DNA of 64,000 bases from Sunxiuqinia indica (GCF_009847015.1 NZ_WVEM01000001.1:62001-126000), one strand, 5' to 3'. Positions 34,859 to 44,692 are shown, counted from the stretch's first letter. Translations and numbers: made by a program. The notes: a model not told the origin generated them from the letters alone.

Positions 34859-36211
34859 ATGAAAAAAAGAATATTCACATACTTTATCCTTTTGATCGTA
34901 TTGCTTGCTGGATGCAGGGATTATGTAGACATTGATCCGGTTGGAAACAACCGGGAGCTGATTTACACGGAAGACTATCGGTCGTTAATGAACGGCTACT
35001 CGAATATGGAATATGGCTGGAGCTACCCGATGGTGAGCTGCGACGATGCTGCTTTTTCCGAAACTTACGCGGGATCGGTTTCCGACCTTGTTGGGCGAGT
35101 TTATACATGGCAGGATTTTTTCTATGTTGAAGGAAATCAAGATTCTGACTGGAATAACTTATACAAAACAATCTACTATGCTAACGTGGTGTCGGACGGT
35201 GTAATGGATAGTAAAGACGGAACAGAAATGAAAAAGAAGGAAATTCTGGCTGAAGCCAAAGTGCATCGTGCATACTCGTACCTGTGTTTGGTGAACATGT
35301 ATGCACCACACTACAACCCGGCAACTGCCACTACCGATAAGTCGGTTCCTTTGCTTTTGACCTCCAATTTGTTTGCTAAGTTGAATCGTGCTTCAGTAGA
35401 AAATGTTTACAAGCAAATTTTGATTGATTTGACTGAGGCATTGGAGTACTTACCTGATGAAGCTCAATTCAACGTATTGCCCTCCAAAGCCGCAGCTTAT
35501 GCATTGTTGGCTCGTGCCGACCTGTACATGGGCGAGTACGAGCAGGCGTTGACGGATGCACAGGCGTCACTCGACCTGAATAGCAGACTGAATGACCTGA
35601 ACTTGTATGCGTCGAACCCTTGGGCCTACCCGGTTTTGTTGCAAAACGAGGAAGTGCTGTTGAGTAAAAAAGCAACTTATTCATTCATTGGCACGCCGCT
35701 GAGCAGCGATGTATTGAGCTTGCTTGGCCCGGACGATTTACGTTACAGCGTTTACACCGCACCGGGCTACTCTTTCTCGCCCAGTCACGACAGCCGTGCG
35801 TATGCCATTCAGTATTACAGCTACACCAATGGTTTGAACGTAGGTCCAACTGTTCCGGAAGTGATGCTGATTAAAGCGGAAAGCCAGGCACGCACCGGCA
35901 ACGATGAGGGTGCAATTGCGACCATCAACAGCCTGCGCGAAAAACGTTTTACCTCCGGCTCCGACTATGAAATTTCGCTAGCTGCCGGCGAGAGTGCTTT
36001 GGATTACGTGTTGACAGAACGCCGTATTGAATTGATGGGACGTGGTTTCCGTTGGTTCGATCAAAAACGTTTCAACCTTGAAGAAGGTCGTCGCCAAAAT
36101 TACACACGCGCCTACAGAGGTGAGACTTTCACTTTGGAGCCACACTCCGAAGCTTACGTTTATCCGATTTTTGAAGATCTTATTCAGAAAAATCCCGAAT
36201 TGGGAGAATAA
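34859..36211 (+). CDS. SusD/RagB-type substrate-binding lipoprotein
   Basis: A 450-residue outer-membrane lipoprotein that forms the lid on the SusC barrel. The signal peptide ends in the lipobox LLAGC (Cys19). The SusD tetratricopeptide core is seen in AEAKVHRAYSYLCLVNMYAP and ALTDAQASLDLN, and the C-terminal RagB/SusD signature in VLTERRIELMGRGFRWFDQKR. It starts 25 bases after susC, in the same operon. Confidence 0.95.
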   Translation: MKKRIFTYFILLIVLLAGCRDYVDIDPVGNNRELIYTEDYRSLMNGYSNMEYGWSYPMVSCDDAAFSETYAGSVSDLVGRVYTWQDFFYVEGNQDSDWNNLYKTIYYANVVSDGVMDSKDGTEMKKKEILAEAKVHRAYSYLCLVNMYAPHYNPATATTDKSVPLLLTSNLFAKLNRASVENVYKQILIDLTEALEYLPDEAQFNVLPSKAAAYALLARADLYMGEYEQALTDAQASLDLNSRLNDLNLYASNPWAYPVLLQNEEVLLSKKATYSFIGTPLSSDVLSLLGPDDLRYSVYTAPGYSFSPSHDSRAYAIQYYSYTNGLNVGPTVPEVMLIKAESQARTGNDEGAIATINSLREKRFTSGSDYEISLAAGESALDYVLTERRIELMGRGFRWFDQKRFNLEEGRRQNYTRAYRGETFTLEPHSEAYVYPIFEDLIQKNPELGE

Positions 36212-36230
36212 TCCACAGTCCACATCTTAA

Positions 36231-36260
36231 CAGCTCCTATCCTCATGTGATAGGGGGCTG
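36231..36260 (+). terminator. Hairpin between susD and the thioredoxin gene
   Basis: Stem cagctcctatc / gatagggggctg with one bulged G, 7-base loop, only a short T tract. In this intergenic position it may attenuate downstream expression or stabilise the susCD message rather than end transcription fully. Confidence 0.5.
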
Positions 36261-36278
36261 TTCCTTAAATCATGAAAC

Positions 36279-38297
36279 ATGTCTAGAAAATTTTCATTCA
36301 GCTTTACGCTAAATTTGATTGTGTTCGTATGTCTTATTTGTTCTATTACGAATGCTAATGCTCAGGAAACCAGGGCGACTCGTTTAAGTGGATTGGAATC
36401 GCCGGAGGCTGGTGCTACACTCCACCTGATTTATAGTCCGCAGGGAGGACCGCTGGAAACTTATGATGATATTTACGCCATCGTGTACCTGTTTCAGGAC
36501 TACGATTGGAAAATGCAATGTCTGCATCCGACTTTGAAAAATGGTGTTTTTAATATCGACTTTCAGATGCCGGAAAATTGTGGATTTGTGGCGCTTAAAT
36601 TTTTGCATGTTGTGGAAGGAGGAGACCCGATAGCTGATAACAATAATGATCGAGGCTTTGTGACTACTGTTCTAAAAAACGGATCTGTTGTTGCCGGAGG
36701 TAATTTGGCATGGGGTATATTCCGTATGCCGGCTTTAGGAAAAGCTCCCTACGGTTATTTCAAGGAGTTCACCATTTCGAACGATGCGCTTGAGTTCTGG
36801 ACAAAAAAAGAAGTGCAGGATCACAGCGAAGAACTGCCCAAATTTTTAGATATTTTCCTGGCTGTGGCCAAAGAATGTACCGGTGACAAATACCCAGCTA
36901 TCGCAAATTCGATCATTGACCAGTTTTTATCAGAAACAGCAGAACCTTTGGAAGAAAACTATATGCAAATCAGAAACTGCTATCGTTTTGAATTGAAGGA
37001 TACTGTAAGGGCTGACGCTATGGATCAGTTGATTGCTGAAAAATTCCCGAATGGACAGGACGCGCGCTTCAATGCTTATGCTGACGCGTACATGAACCCG
37101 GGAGCAGATCAACAGGCCAAGCTGGAAGACTTTCTTGCAAAATTTCCATTTGCTGATTGGAAAGTAGATTGGGGAGCAGGCCAGCAAGGCTATATGTACG
37201 ATAAAGTATACCAAGCGTTGGCAACAGCCTATTTCGAGAGCGACGAAACCGATAAGCTTTTGGCGTTGTTGCCCGATATGAATTTCAGCACCATCATCGA
37301 TACCTGGCACTGGACTGTGGATCGCAGTTACAAAATGAAGTTGAAATCGCTGCCTCAAATTTACCAGGCTTCTACAGCCATGCTTAATGAACTTGAAGCT
37401 AAATTGAATGACAATTCGTACGCACAGGCTTTCAGCGCAACACCCTGGGTATTGGAAAACCACACCCGCGATTTGCTTGACAAAAAGTTGGGACGTCAGA
37501 TCGAGATTCTGAATGATTTAGAAAAGTACGAACTGGCTCCGGCTTATTTAGCCAAGATCTCTTCGGCCAACAAATATACCAACACGTCACTGAACGATGC
37601 CTATGTGCACGTGCTGCAACAAGTGGGAACCGAGGCCGAATTGAGCCACTTTTTAGAGAATACCGTTCGCGTGAATGCAGTGTCGCCGGAAATGGATGAA
37701 ACGCTAAAGATGCTTTACTTGAAAAGAAACTCCAACGGAGACTACAATGCTTATATCGCGTCGCTGAAGGATACTAAAGCGCAAAAAGCCTTTGTGGAAG
37801 AGCTGAAGAATAGCCTAGTGAAAATTCCTTACGAAGCCTTTGAATTGAGCGGGCCGAACGGCATCCACGTGAACTCGAAAGATTTTAAGGATAAAATTGT
37901 AGTCATCGATTTTTGGGCGACCTGGTGTACACCTTGTAAAAAGGCGTTCCCAGGTATGCAATTGGCAGTTAACGAATATGCCAACGACAACCATGTTGAT
38001 TTCTATTTCATGTCGACACTCGAAGTAACGCCTGATTTTAAAGAGAAATCAGAAGCCTACCTGAAAGAAAATGGCTTCAAGTTTCAACAGTTATTTGATG
38101 AACCCAATGATCGCAATGGTAAATTAAATAAGGTGTTCTTCACCTTTTCTACAATCTTTAATTCAAGCGGTATTCCGCGCAAAGTGATTTTGAAGGACGG
38201 CTATATTCGCTACACAGCCGAAGGCTACTTGGGAAGCCCCAGCAAACTTTACGATGAGTTGAAAACCGTGATTGATCTACTGAAAGCAGAAAATTAA
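36279..38297 (+). CDS. TlpA-like thioredoxin-domain protein of the peptide-uptake operon
   Basis: A 672-residue exported protein. A signal peptide (ends NANAQE, about residue 29) is followed by a beta-rich region, a long helical middle part (about 180-510) and a C-terminal thioredoxin fold with FWATWCTPCKKAF (CxxC). Proteins of this kind often accompany SusCD/peptidase loci; disulfide handling in the periplasm or at the outer membrane is the likely role. It ends directly before the S9 peptidase gene with no gap, so the two are coexpressed. Confidence 0.82.
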   Translation: MSRKFSFSFTLNLIVFVCLICSITNANAQETRATRLSGLESPEAGATLHLIYSPQGGPLETYDDIYAIVYLFQDYDWKMQCLHPTLKNGVFNIDFQMPENCGFVALKFLHVVEGGDPIADNNNDRGFVTTVLKNGSVVAGGNLAWGIFRMPALGKAPYGYFKEFTISNDALEFWTKKEVQDHSEELPKFLDIFLAVAKECTGDKYPAIANSIIDQFLSETAEPLEENYMQIRNCYRFELKDTVRADAMDQLIAEKFPNGQDARFNAYADAYMNPGADQQAKLEDFLAKFPFADWKVDWGAGQQGYMYDKVYQALATAYFESDETDKLLALLPDMNFSTIIDTWHWTVDRSYKMKLKSLPQIYQASTAMLNELEAKLNDNSYAQAFSATPWVLENHTRDLLDKKLGRQIEILNDLEKYELAPAYLAKISSANKYTNTSLNDAYVHVLQQVGTEAELSHFLENTVRVNAVSPEMDETLKMLYLKRNSNGDYNAYIASLKDTKAQKAFVEELKNSLVKIPYEAFELSGPNGIHVNSKDFKDKIVVIDFWATWCTPCKKAFPGMQLAVNEYANDNHVDFYFMSTLEVTPDFKEKSEAYLKENGFKFQQLFDEPNDRNGKLNKVFFTFSTIFNSSGIPRKVILKDGYIRYTAEGYLGSPSKLYDELKTVIDLLKAEN

Positions 38298-38312
38298 TTG
38301 GAGGCAACAGAT

Positions 38313-40937
38313 ATGCAGAAGAAATTAATTTACACAGGGCTTTTATCCCTTTTGGTCGGGTTTGGTTCGGTGCATGCACAGCGCCGGCCGATCAACGATG
38401 AGGCTTATAAAAACTGGACCATGCTCCGGGAGTCGAAGCTCTCGGAAGATGGTCGTTGGGTAGCTTATTCCTACAGGTACCTGGAAAGCAATGAAACGCC
38501 GGCCGAAGGCACGCCGGTTATCCTGTTAGATACCCAAACAGGCAAGGAAACCCGTTTACCCGGAGCAAGTCAGTTCCGTTTTTTCGACCATGGGAAGTGG
38601 GCACGTTACGATCGAACGGTCGATCAAAAATCGGTGACCGTCATGCGTAATCTGAAAACGGGAGACGAGCGGGAATGGAGCCGGCCTGAATATTTCCAGG
38701 ATAGCTCAGCATCTTCAAAAATTGTCTATTCCTATGTTCCCGGGCGTGAGGGCTACAATGGACGTCGCTTGGTTCTTTATGATGTCGACAAACAGGATAG
38801 CCTATGGTATGAAAACCTGCAGAGCTATCAGTTATTTCGTGATAACACCGGTATCGTTTATTCAAAAGATATTGAAGACATAACTTGTCTGGTAGCGGAG
38901 CAAAGCTTGGGAGGAAAACCATCGATTCTGTTTAAAGCAGCAAAAGGAACGCTGAGCCAGTTCAGTTTCGATGCGGTAACACTGCAAGGTACATTTCTGA
39001 TTAGCGATCAAAACTACCAGGCGCAGCAACTGTATGAATTTTCACTTTCGGGTGCCGAGCCGCGTTTGCGCATCAACTACAACAACGTTCCGGCCCCGAT
39101 GGACGGTTACTCCATGGAGCGTTCGAACTACAACACGAACGGATCAGCCGTTATTTTTCCGTACCTGAAGAGTGATGTTCCTTTTCGTCCAAGTCCGCCG
39201 GTGGTAGATGAATCGGGCGTTGACATCTGGAAATGGGACGAAGGAACCATGGCGCGTCGCCAGCAGAAACTCAGAGGTGGCAACCAGCGACCAACCGCGC
39301 CTGATTTTGTCTACCTGATTGATGAAAATCGCTTTACGCAATTAACCCAAAATTCGGGAGAGCGCGTACTGAAACCCGAGACGGGCGATTGCTGCTATGT
39401 GTTTGTTACTGATTCAAATCCGTATGCGGTTGCGCAGGACTGGAACTTTGAAGATATCTATGATTTGTATTTAGTTGATTTGAAGACCGGCGAAAGGACG
39501 CTCTTGCGGAAAGAAACAACCGACTTGCCGATCTGGAGTCCGAACGGCAAAATGGCTGTCATTTTTAACAGACGCGCGAAAGTCTGGGAGAAAATAGATC
39601 TATCCGGCAAGGAGCCTGTTTTCGTCGACTTATGCGATCAATTAAGCGTTCCAGTATACAAAGAAGATAATGACGTGCCTTTGTCGATTCCTGCCTACGG
39701 AATTGCTGGTTGGATGGACGATGCCCAAACATTGGTCATTTACGATCGCTACGATTTATGGGCTTTGGATGTGAAGGCTGAAAAAGCGCCTCGTTCGCTC
39801 ACAAACGGATTTGGCCGGAAAAATAAGATTCAACTGCGTTTCCCGAATAACTTTTCGGCTTGGATTAAGACAGACGGAATGGTTTTGCTTCGTAGTTTCA
39901 ATGAAGAAACAATGTCGGAAGGTGTGTATCAACTGGTGAATGGGAAAGTGAGCCCGGTTCTGGAAGGTGAATACAAAGCACATATCGTTGAATCGGCTGA
40001 TGATCAGTCGGTAGTGTTGTGGACCAAAGAAAGCTACGGACAAAGTCCTGACTTGTGGTGGACGAATTTGAAAAACGGGAAGACGACACGCATTTCGAGG
40101 GTAAACCCGCACCAGGATGAGCTGGCCTTTGGAAAAACGCAGGTGGTGAAGTGGGAGAGTGCCGATGGCGAGCATAACCAAGGCTTACTTTTCGTTCCGG
40201 ATGATTACGACCCGTTGAAGTCGTATCCGACCATTGTCTACCTCTATGAGAATGCTACCGGCGAACGCTTCAATTTCTTGTATCCAACTTATTCCGAAAG
40301 CTCGCTCAACATCCCAACTTATACGAGTCAAGGCTATGTAATCTTTAAGCCCGACATGCACTTCAAGATTGGGCACACCGGAGAGAGCGCAGCTGATATT
40401 GTCATTAGTGGTGCGAAGACGTTGATTGAACGCGGCATTGCCGATCCGAAGCACATGGCCATTCACGGACATAGTTTTGGTGGTTACCAAACGGCTTTTA
40501 TCACCACGCAAACAAACATGTTCACCTGCTCGGTACCTGCTTCGGTGGTTGCCAATCTTACTTCAAACTACACCGCACTGCGCAGCAACGGGCTGGCAAC
40601 GATGTTTATGTACGAATCGGGCCAAATGCGTATGGGGGAGTCGATGTTTGACGATATGGATGATTACCTAAAGAATTCGACCATCTTCCAAGTGAAAAAT
40701 ATTGAAACGCCCATGTTGATTTTCCACTGCGACGACGATAGCACTGTTCCGTTTTACGAAGGGCTTGGTCTATTCCTGTCACTTCGCCGGTTGGGCAAAC
40801 CGGCCTGGCTTATCAACTACAAAGGGCAAGCTCACGACCTTTATAAAATGGCTGCGCGCGTTGATTGGACGCATCGTTTGCAGTCGTTTTTTGACTACTA
40901 TCTAAAAGAAGGCTCCCGTCCAGATTGGATGAATTAA
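38313..40937 (+). CDS. S9 family (prolyl-oligopeptidase type) exported peptidase
   Basis: An 874-residue serine peptidase. ATG 38313 gives a signal peptide (MQKKLIYTGLLSLLVGFGS...HAQ). A beta-propeller-like part (about 30-590) precedes the alpha/beta-hydrolase domain with the nucleophile motif HGHSFGGYQTA, the Asp loop HCDDDSTVPFYEG and the His in YKGQAHDLYK. All triad residues are present. It would trim peptides before or after uptake by the neighbouring SusCD pair. The sequence GGAGG just upstream of the start could serve as a ribosome-binding site. Confidence 0.9.
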   Translation: MQKKLIYTGLLSLLVGFGSVHAQRRPINDEAYKNWTMLRESKLSEDGRWVAYSYRYLESNETPAEGTPVILLDTQTGKETRLPGASQFRFFDHGKWARYDRTVDQKSVTVMRNLKTGDEREWSRPEYFQDSSASSKIVYSYVPGREGYNGRRLVLYDVDKQDSLWYENLQSYQLFRDNTGIVYSKDIEDITCLVAEQSLGGKPSILFKAAKGTLSQFSFDAVTLQGTFLISDQNYQAQQLYEFSLSGAEPRLRINYNNVPAPMDGYSMERSNYNTNGSAVIFPYLKSDVPFRPSPPVVDESGVDIWKWDEGTMARRQQKLRGGNQRPTAPDFVYLIDENRFTQLTQNSGERVLKPETGDCCYVFVTDSNPYAVAQDWNFEDIYDLYLVDLKTGERTLLRKETTDLPIWSPNGKMAVIFNRRAKVWEKIDLSGKEPVFVDLCDQLSVPVYKEDNDVPLSIPAYGIAGWMDDAQTLVIYDRYDLWALDVKAEKAPRSLTNGFGRKNKIQLRFPNNFSAWIKTDGMVLLRSFNEETMSEGVYQLVNGKVSPVLEGEYKAHIVESADDQSVVLWTKESYGQSPDLWWTNLKNGKTTRISRVNPHQDELAFGKTQVVKWESADGEHNQGLLFVPDDYDPLKSYPTIVYLYENATGERFNFLYPTYSESSLNIPTYTSQGYVIFKPDMHFKIGHTGESAADIVISGAKTLIERGIADPKHMAIHGHSFGGYQTAFITTQTNMFTCSVPASVVANLTSNYTALRSNGLATMFMYESGQMRMGESMFDDMDDYLKNSTIFQVKNIETPMLIFHCDDDSTVPFYEGLGLFLSLRRLGKPAWLINYKGQAHDLYKMAARVDWTHRLQSFFDYYLKEGSRPDWMN

Positions 40938-40971
40938 GTCTCTATTTTCCCCTAATAATTATTCAGAAATG

Positions 40972-41001
40972 TTCCGGTGGTCTCTTTGAGGCCGCCGGAA
41001 T
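40972..41001 (+). terminator. Terminator-like hairpin after the S9 gene
   Basis: Strong stem ttccggtggtc / ggccgccggaa with mostly paired bases and a 7-base loop, without a clean T run. It most likely marks the end of the functional uptake operon. Confidence 0.6.
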
Positions 41002-41060
41002 TGAAAACTATTCTTTTATCCGGTCAGTTCACCTGATCCTGTAAAATTAGATTCCTGATT

Positions 41061-41521
41061 ATGAGATTGAAATTAAGTATGATATTTTTCGTACTCCTTT
41101 GTGCGGCAGCTACTCAATGTTTTGCTCAGTTCAAAACTACCATCCCGCTTAACGAGCATGTTGTTGCCGGAGAGTTGGAGAATGGTATGCATTACTATAC
41201 TTTACATAATGAAGCTGACCTCGTGAACGGGCCAGCTTCTATTTTGTTCAAAACGTAACTTCTATCCTCGAAGATGATTCGCAAAACGGTCTGGCTCATT
41301 TCCAGAAACATATGGCGTTCAACGGAACCCAGCATTTCAAAGGAAAGGGAATCATTAACATGTTGGAAAAGCACGGCGTGCAGTTTGGTGCCGATATCAA
41401 TGCATACACAGCCCCGGATGAAACCGTATATAACCTGAGTAATGTGCCATCAAAGGATGAGCAACTTTTAGATTCGTGTTTGTATGTATTGCACGATTGG
41501 TCTTCTTTTGATACAAATTGA
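41061..41521 (+). pseudogene. M16 family zinc peptidase, frameshifted, truncated, active site altered
   Basis: A signal peptide (MRLKLSMIFFVLLCAAATQC...AQ) and the M16 start IPLNEHVVAGELENGMHYYT are followed by a frameshift near 41256. The homology resumes in another frame: HFQKHMAFNGTQHFKGKGII, ADINAYTAPDETVYNLSNVP and LHDWSSF, then ends abruptly. Intact family members have HFLEH at the active site; here the Glu is Lys (HFQKH), so this copy would be dead even without the frameshift. About 850 further codons expected in the family are missing. Confidence 0.88.
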
Positions 41522-41587
41522 AGTCTTTTAATCGCACCATACTGGAATTGATTTTCTGGCATTTTGTTTGTCGATCCTTAGGTGCTT

Positions 41588-41810
41588 TTATTTTTCCTTT
41601 TCCAAAGCTTCCAAAATATCCAGTTTGATCACCTCCCAATATTTACCTTTTAAACAAATCGGGTCAAAATCAACATCTGCTTGTTCAAAGTTGGAAAAAT
41701 TAGATCGGATTTCCTTTTCACTATGACCATACGGGTAGCGTTCCTCATGGAGTTTTAACATTTGATCTATGCTATAATCTTCCAGAAGCTCATGCAAATC
41801 CCAAAAGTTA
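41588..41810 (-). pseudogene. AbiEii-type nucleotidyltransferase toxin, C-terminal fragment
   Basis: On the minus strand the last 70 residues (FWDLHELLEDYSIDQML, HEERYPYGHSEKEIRSNFSN, YWEVIKLDILEAL) resemble the C-terminus of AbiEii/AbiGii-type nucleotidyltransferase toxins. No nucleotidyltransferase core or antitoxin gene is present. It is cut where the opposite-strand GH2 remnant starts, near 41810. Confidence 0.5.
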
Positions 41811-42130
41811 TTTTGGAGGCTGACCGACCGACTATTGATGCAGACGGTCAGGATATCAGCTTTGTAACTGTCCCGGTGGTTGACAAAAACGGGATTCCTT
41901 GTCCAACAGCAACGAATCAGCTTTTCTTTGAGGTGCAGGGAGCCGGAACATACCGTGCAGCCTGTAATGGCGATGCTACATCGCTGGAACTGTTTCACCT
42001 GCCAACGATGAGGCTGTTTAGCGGGAAGCTCGTGGTATTGGTACAAAGCACAGAACAAACAGGAGACATCACTCTTCTGGTGACAGGAAAAGGATTAAAA
42101 AGCGGAAAAGTTACAATCGAATCAAAATAA
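41792..42130 (+). pseudogene. GH2 glycosidase, C-terminal immunoglobulin-like domain fragment
   Basis: The fragment PKVILEADRPTIDADGQDIS, FVTVPVVDKNGIPCP and DATSLELFHLPTMRLFSGK is the final beta-sandwich domain of large Bacteroidetes GH2 beta-galactosidase-like enzymes. The catalytic barrel is absent. It runs to TAA 42130 just before the convergent araC gene. It may be the tail of the enzyme whose other pieces lie at 44693-45275, or a separate lost paralogue. Confidence 0.72.
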
Positions 42131-42207
42131 GTCGTCAACCCCCATTTTCCGAAAGGAATGCCAATTGTTATTAGGGTGTTGAAGATGAACTGCGCGACAA
42201 CGGTATG

Positions 42208-43077
42208 CTAACGTTTGCGATATTCAGTAGGTGACATATTCATTACTTTTCGAAATTGACGAGAGAAATAGAATTGGTCTTCAAAACCAGCTTCTCTGGC
42301 TACATCAGCTATCGACAAATCATTATTGTCAAGCAACCGGCAAGAGCGCTGTATTTTAAGCTGGATAAAATAATCAATAGGGGAATGTCCGGTGCGAGTC
42401 AGAAACAATCGGGAATAATGGGATTTTGAAAGGCCTACAGCTTTGGCGAGCTTTTCAAGTTTGAATTTTTGGTTGATATTTTCAAGCATAAAATTGATGC
42501 TTTGGCTTACCGGATCGTGGGTGAATAGTTCATTAACCGATCGGTATTGCGGCAAATGAGTAAATGTGGCAATTAGCCGGGGAAGGCAAAGGTTGACATA
42601 CTCAAGGATTTCAATACTAAATCCTCGCCTCAGGTTATGGAAGATTTCGTTAAAAAGGTTAAGTCGTTCATTTATTCTTGACGTGTTAGTGCGGATCACT
42701 GGCATTGGCTGAAGAACTGGCTGAGCCAGATGTCTGGCTTTTGGCCCAGAAAAGTGAATCCAGTATATGGACCAGGGATCTCTCTCGTTAGCTGAATACG
42801 TGTGTGGTATTCCTTCTGGAATAATAATGAAATGGTCTTTTAAAAGCGTTATTTGATTTTTTTCAGTCACAATTTCCCCAATTCCGTCCACATTATAAAT
42901 CAAGATGGTTTGATTGATCCCTGTTTGACGTTTTCGAAAATGATGACGAGCCTGAGGATAATAGCCAATGTCTGTCACATACATGTCATTACAGATTAGA
43001 GATTGTCTGGTGAGTTCCAGTATACGATCTGGTATCACATAGCTTTGTTGTCCTGGAAAACCATCTTGCTTTTTCAT
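42208..43077 (-). CDS. AraC family transcriptional regulator
   Basis: A 289-residue regulator with an N-terminal sugar-sensing cupin (YNVDGIGEIVTEKNQITLL, HFIIIPEGIPHTYSANERDP) and two C-terminal helix-turn-helix motifs (LEKLAKAVGLSKSHYSRLF and LSIADVAREAGFEDQFYFSR). It is divergent from the sugar porter, and paired direct repeats lie in the intergenic region, so it most likely activates the porter/GH2 operon when the sugar is present. Confidence 0.93.
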   Translation of the reverse strand: MKKQDGFPGQQSYVIPDRILELTRQSLICNDMYVTDIGYYPQARHHFRKRQTGINQTILIYNVDGIGEIVTEKNQITLLKDHFIIIPEGIPHTYSANERDPWSIYWIHFSGPKARHLAQPVLQPMPVIRTNTSRINERLNLFNEIFHNLRRGFSIEILEYVNLCLPRLIATFTHLPQYRSVNELFTHDPVSQSINFMLENINQKFKLEKLAKAVGLSKSHYSRLFLTRTGHSPIDYFIQLKIQRSCRLLDNNDLSIADVAREAGFEDQFYFSRQFRKVMNMSPTEYRKR

Positions 43078-43210
43078 TTCTATTATGTTTTTATTGTGAA
43101 GGAGATGATTTCTATTTTTTGGTCTTTTCTGTCTAAAACGATCTTAAATATAGTTGTTTAATCTGTTTAGTAACAGATCAGGTTATGGTATTTTTGAATT
43201 TAATAAATGA

Positions 43211-43243
43211 TAATATCGTCCATGACATAATAATATCGTTCAT
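43211..43243 (+). promoter_or_regulatory. Tandem AraC-type operator in front of the sugar-porter gene
   Basis: Two 13-base direct repeats, taatatcgtccat at 43211 and taatatcgttcat at 43231, differ at one base and are spaced exactly 20 bases apart, two helical turns. This is the geometry expected for an AraC-family dimer on direct repeats. The pair ends 50 bases before the porter start codon. Confidence 0.65.
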
Positions 43244-43293
43244 TTCTGAGACGATGAAGTCAGCTTATTTTTGAATTGCTAAATTAATTTCCA

Positions 43294-44679
43294 ATGAACC
43301 AATACAAATTTAATCAACCATTCATCATAGGAATTACAGTGGTTTCAGCTATGGGGGGACTGCTCTTCGGTTACGACTGGGTGGTTATTGGTGGAGCCAA
43401 ACCTTTTTATGAACGGTTTTTCGATATTGCCAATTCACCACACTTGCAGGGATGGGCGATGAGCAGCGCATTGATTGGTTGTCTTTTTGGAGCCGTTTCT
43501 TCAGGTTATTTAGCCGAGCGCTTTGGCCGCAAAATCCCTTTGCTGGTTGCTGCAGCTTTGTTTACTCTTTCCGCTTTCGGAACCGGAATAGCAGATCAAT
43601 TTACCTCTTTTGTTATTTTTCGTTTGATCGGAGGTTTGGGGATTGGTCTGGCTTCTGCCATTTCGCCTATGTACATTGCCGAAATTTCGCCGGCAGCTAT
43701 TCGTGGTCGCCTGGTATCGGTTAACCAGCTGACTATCGTAATTGGTATTTTGGCAGCCCAGTCCGTTAACTACCTCATCGCCGACGCTATTGCTCCCGAT
43801 GCCACTGATGTGGAAATCCTACAGTCTTGGAACGGGCAGATGGGGTGGCGCTGGATGTTCTGGGCAGAACTGGTCCCGGCATCCCTGTTTTTCATATTAG
43901 CTTTCCTGATTCCGGAAAGTCCCCGCTATTTGGTCAAGGAAGGAAAACTTGCCAAGGCGAAGTCGATTTTGAGCCGAATTGGGGGAGATGTATATGCCGA
44001 TGTTGAAGAAAAAAATATCGAGAAAAACTTAGAAGATGCTTCTACCAAAGTAGATTCCAAAGAATTACTTTCACCGAAAATCAAACCGATTCTGGTGTTG
44101 GGAATTGTTCTTGCTGTTTTTCAGCAATGGTGTGGAATTAATGTCATCTTTAATTATGCAGAAGAAATTTTCACGGCGGCGGGCTATTCCGTTGGTGATA
44201 TGCTTTTCAATATTATTATAACTGGCGCTGTTAATCTGATTTTCACCTTGTTGGCGATGAGAGTAGTTGATAGTTGGGGACGACGGAAACTGATGATCCT
44301 TGGTTCAAGTGGCCTGGCCGTAATCTATTTTATTTTAGGCGGGAGTTACATCCTTGAATTGCAGGGTTTTGTTGTACTAATTATGGTTTTGTTGGCTATC
44401 GCGACTTATGCGATGACTCTGGCTCCAGTTACCTGGGTGGTGCTTTCCGAGATCTTTCCGAATCGGTTGCGTGGAGCGGCCATGGCAGTTGCGACAACTG
44501 CGTTGTGGAGTGCCTGTTTTGTGCTCACCTATACCTTCCCGATTTTGAATGACCTGCTAGAAGCCGGTGGAACTTTCTGGCTGTATGCCCTCATTTGTCT
44601 GTCAGGATTCATGTTTATTCTAAAAAAATTGCCTGAAACTAAAGGCAAATCACTCGAAGAAATTGAATCTAACTTTTAA
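43294..44679 (+). CDS. MFS sugar porter (XylE/GLUT family)
   Basis: A 461-residue, 12-helix major facilitator of the sugar porter family. Signatures: GGLLFGYDWVVIGGA in helix 1, SGYLAERFGRKIP after helix 2, PESPRYLVKEGK before the central loop, QQWCGINVIFNYAEEIF in helix 7 and the terminal PETKGKSLEEIE. A proton-linked monosaccharide importer in the inner membrane. It is the first gene of a set with GH2 enzymes and a DUF5107 protein under the divergent AraC regulator. Confidence 0.94.
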   Translation: MNQYKFNQPFIIGITVVSAMGGLLFGYDWVVIGGAKPFYERFFDIANSPHLQGWAMSSALIGCLFGAVSSGYLAERFGRKIPLLVAAALFTLSAFGTGIADQFTSFVIFRLIGGLGIGLASAISPMYIAEISPAAIRGRLVSVNQLTIVIGILAAQSVNYLIADAIAPDATDVEILQSWNGQMGWRWMFWAELVPASLFFILAFLIPESPRYLVKEGKLAKAKSILSRIGGDVYADVEEKNIEKNLEDASTKVDSKELLSPKIKPILVLGIVLAVFQQWCGINVIFNYAEEIFTAAGYSVGDMLFNIIITGAVNLIFTLLAMRVVDSWGRRKLMILGSSGLAVIYFILGGSYILELQGFVVLIMVLLAIATYAMTLAPVTWVVLSEIFPNRLRGAAMAVATTALWSACFVLTYTFPILNDLLEAGGTFWLYALICLSGFMFILKKLPETKGKSLEEIESNF

Positions 44680-44692
44680 ACTATTCGACTTT

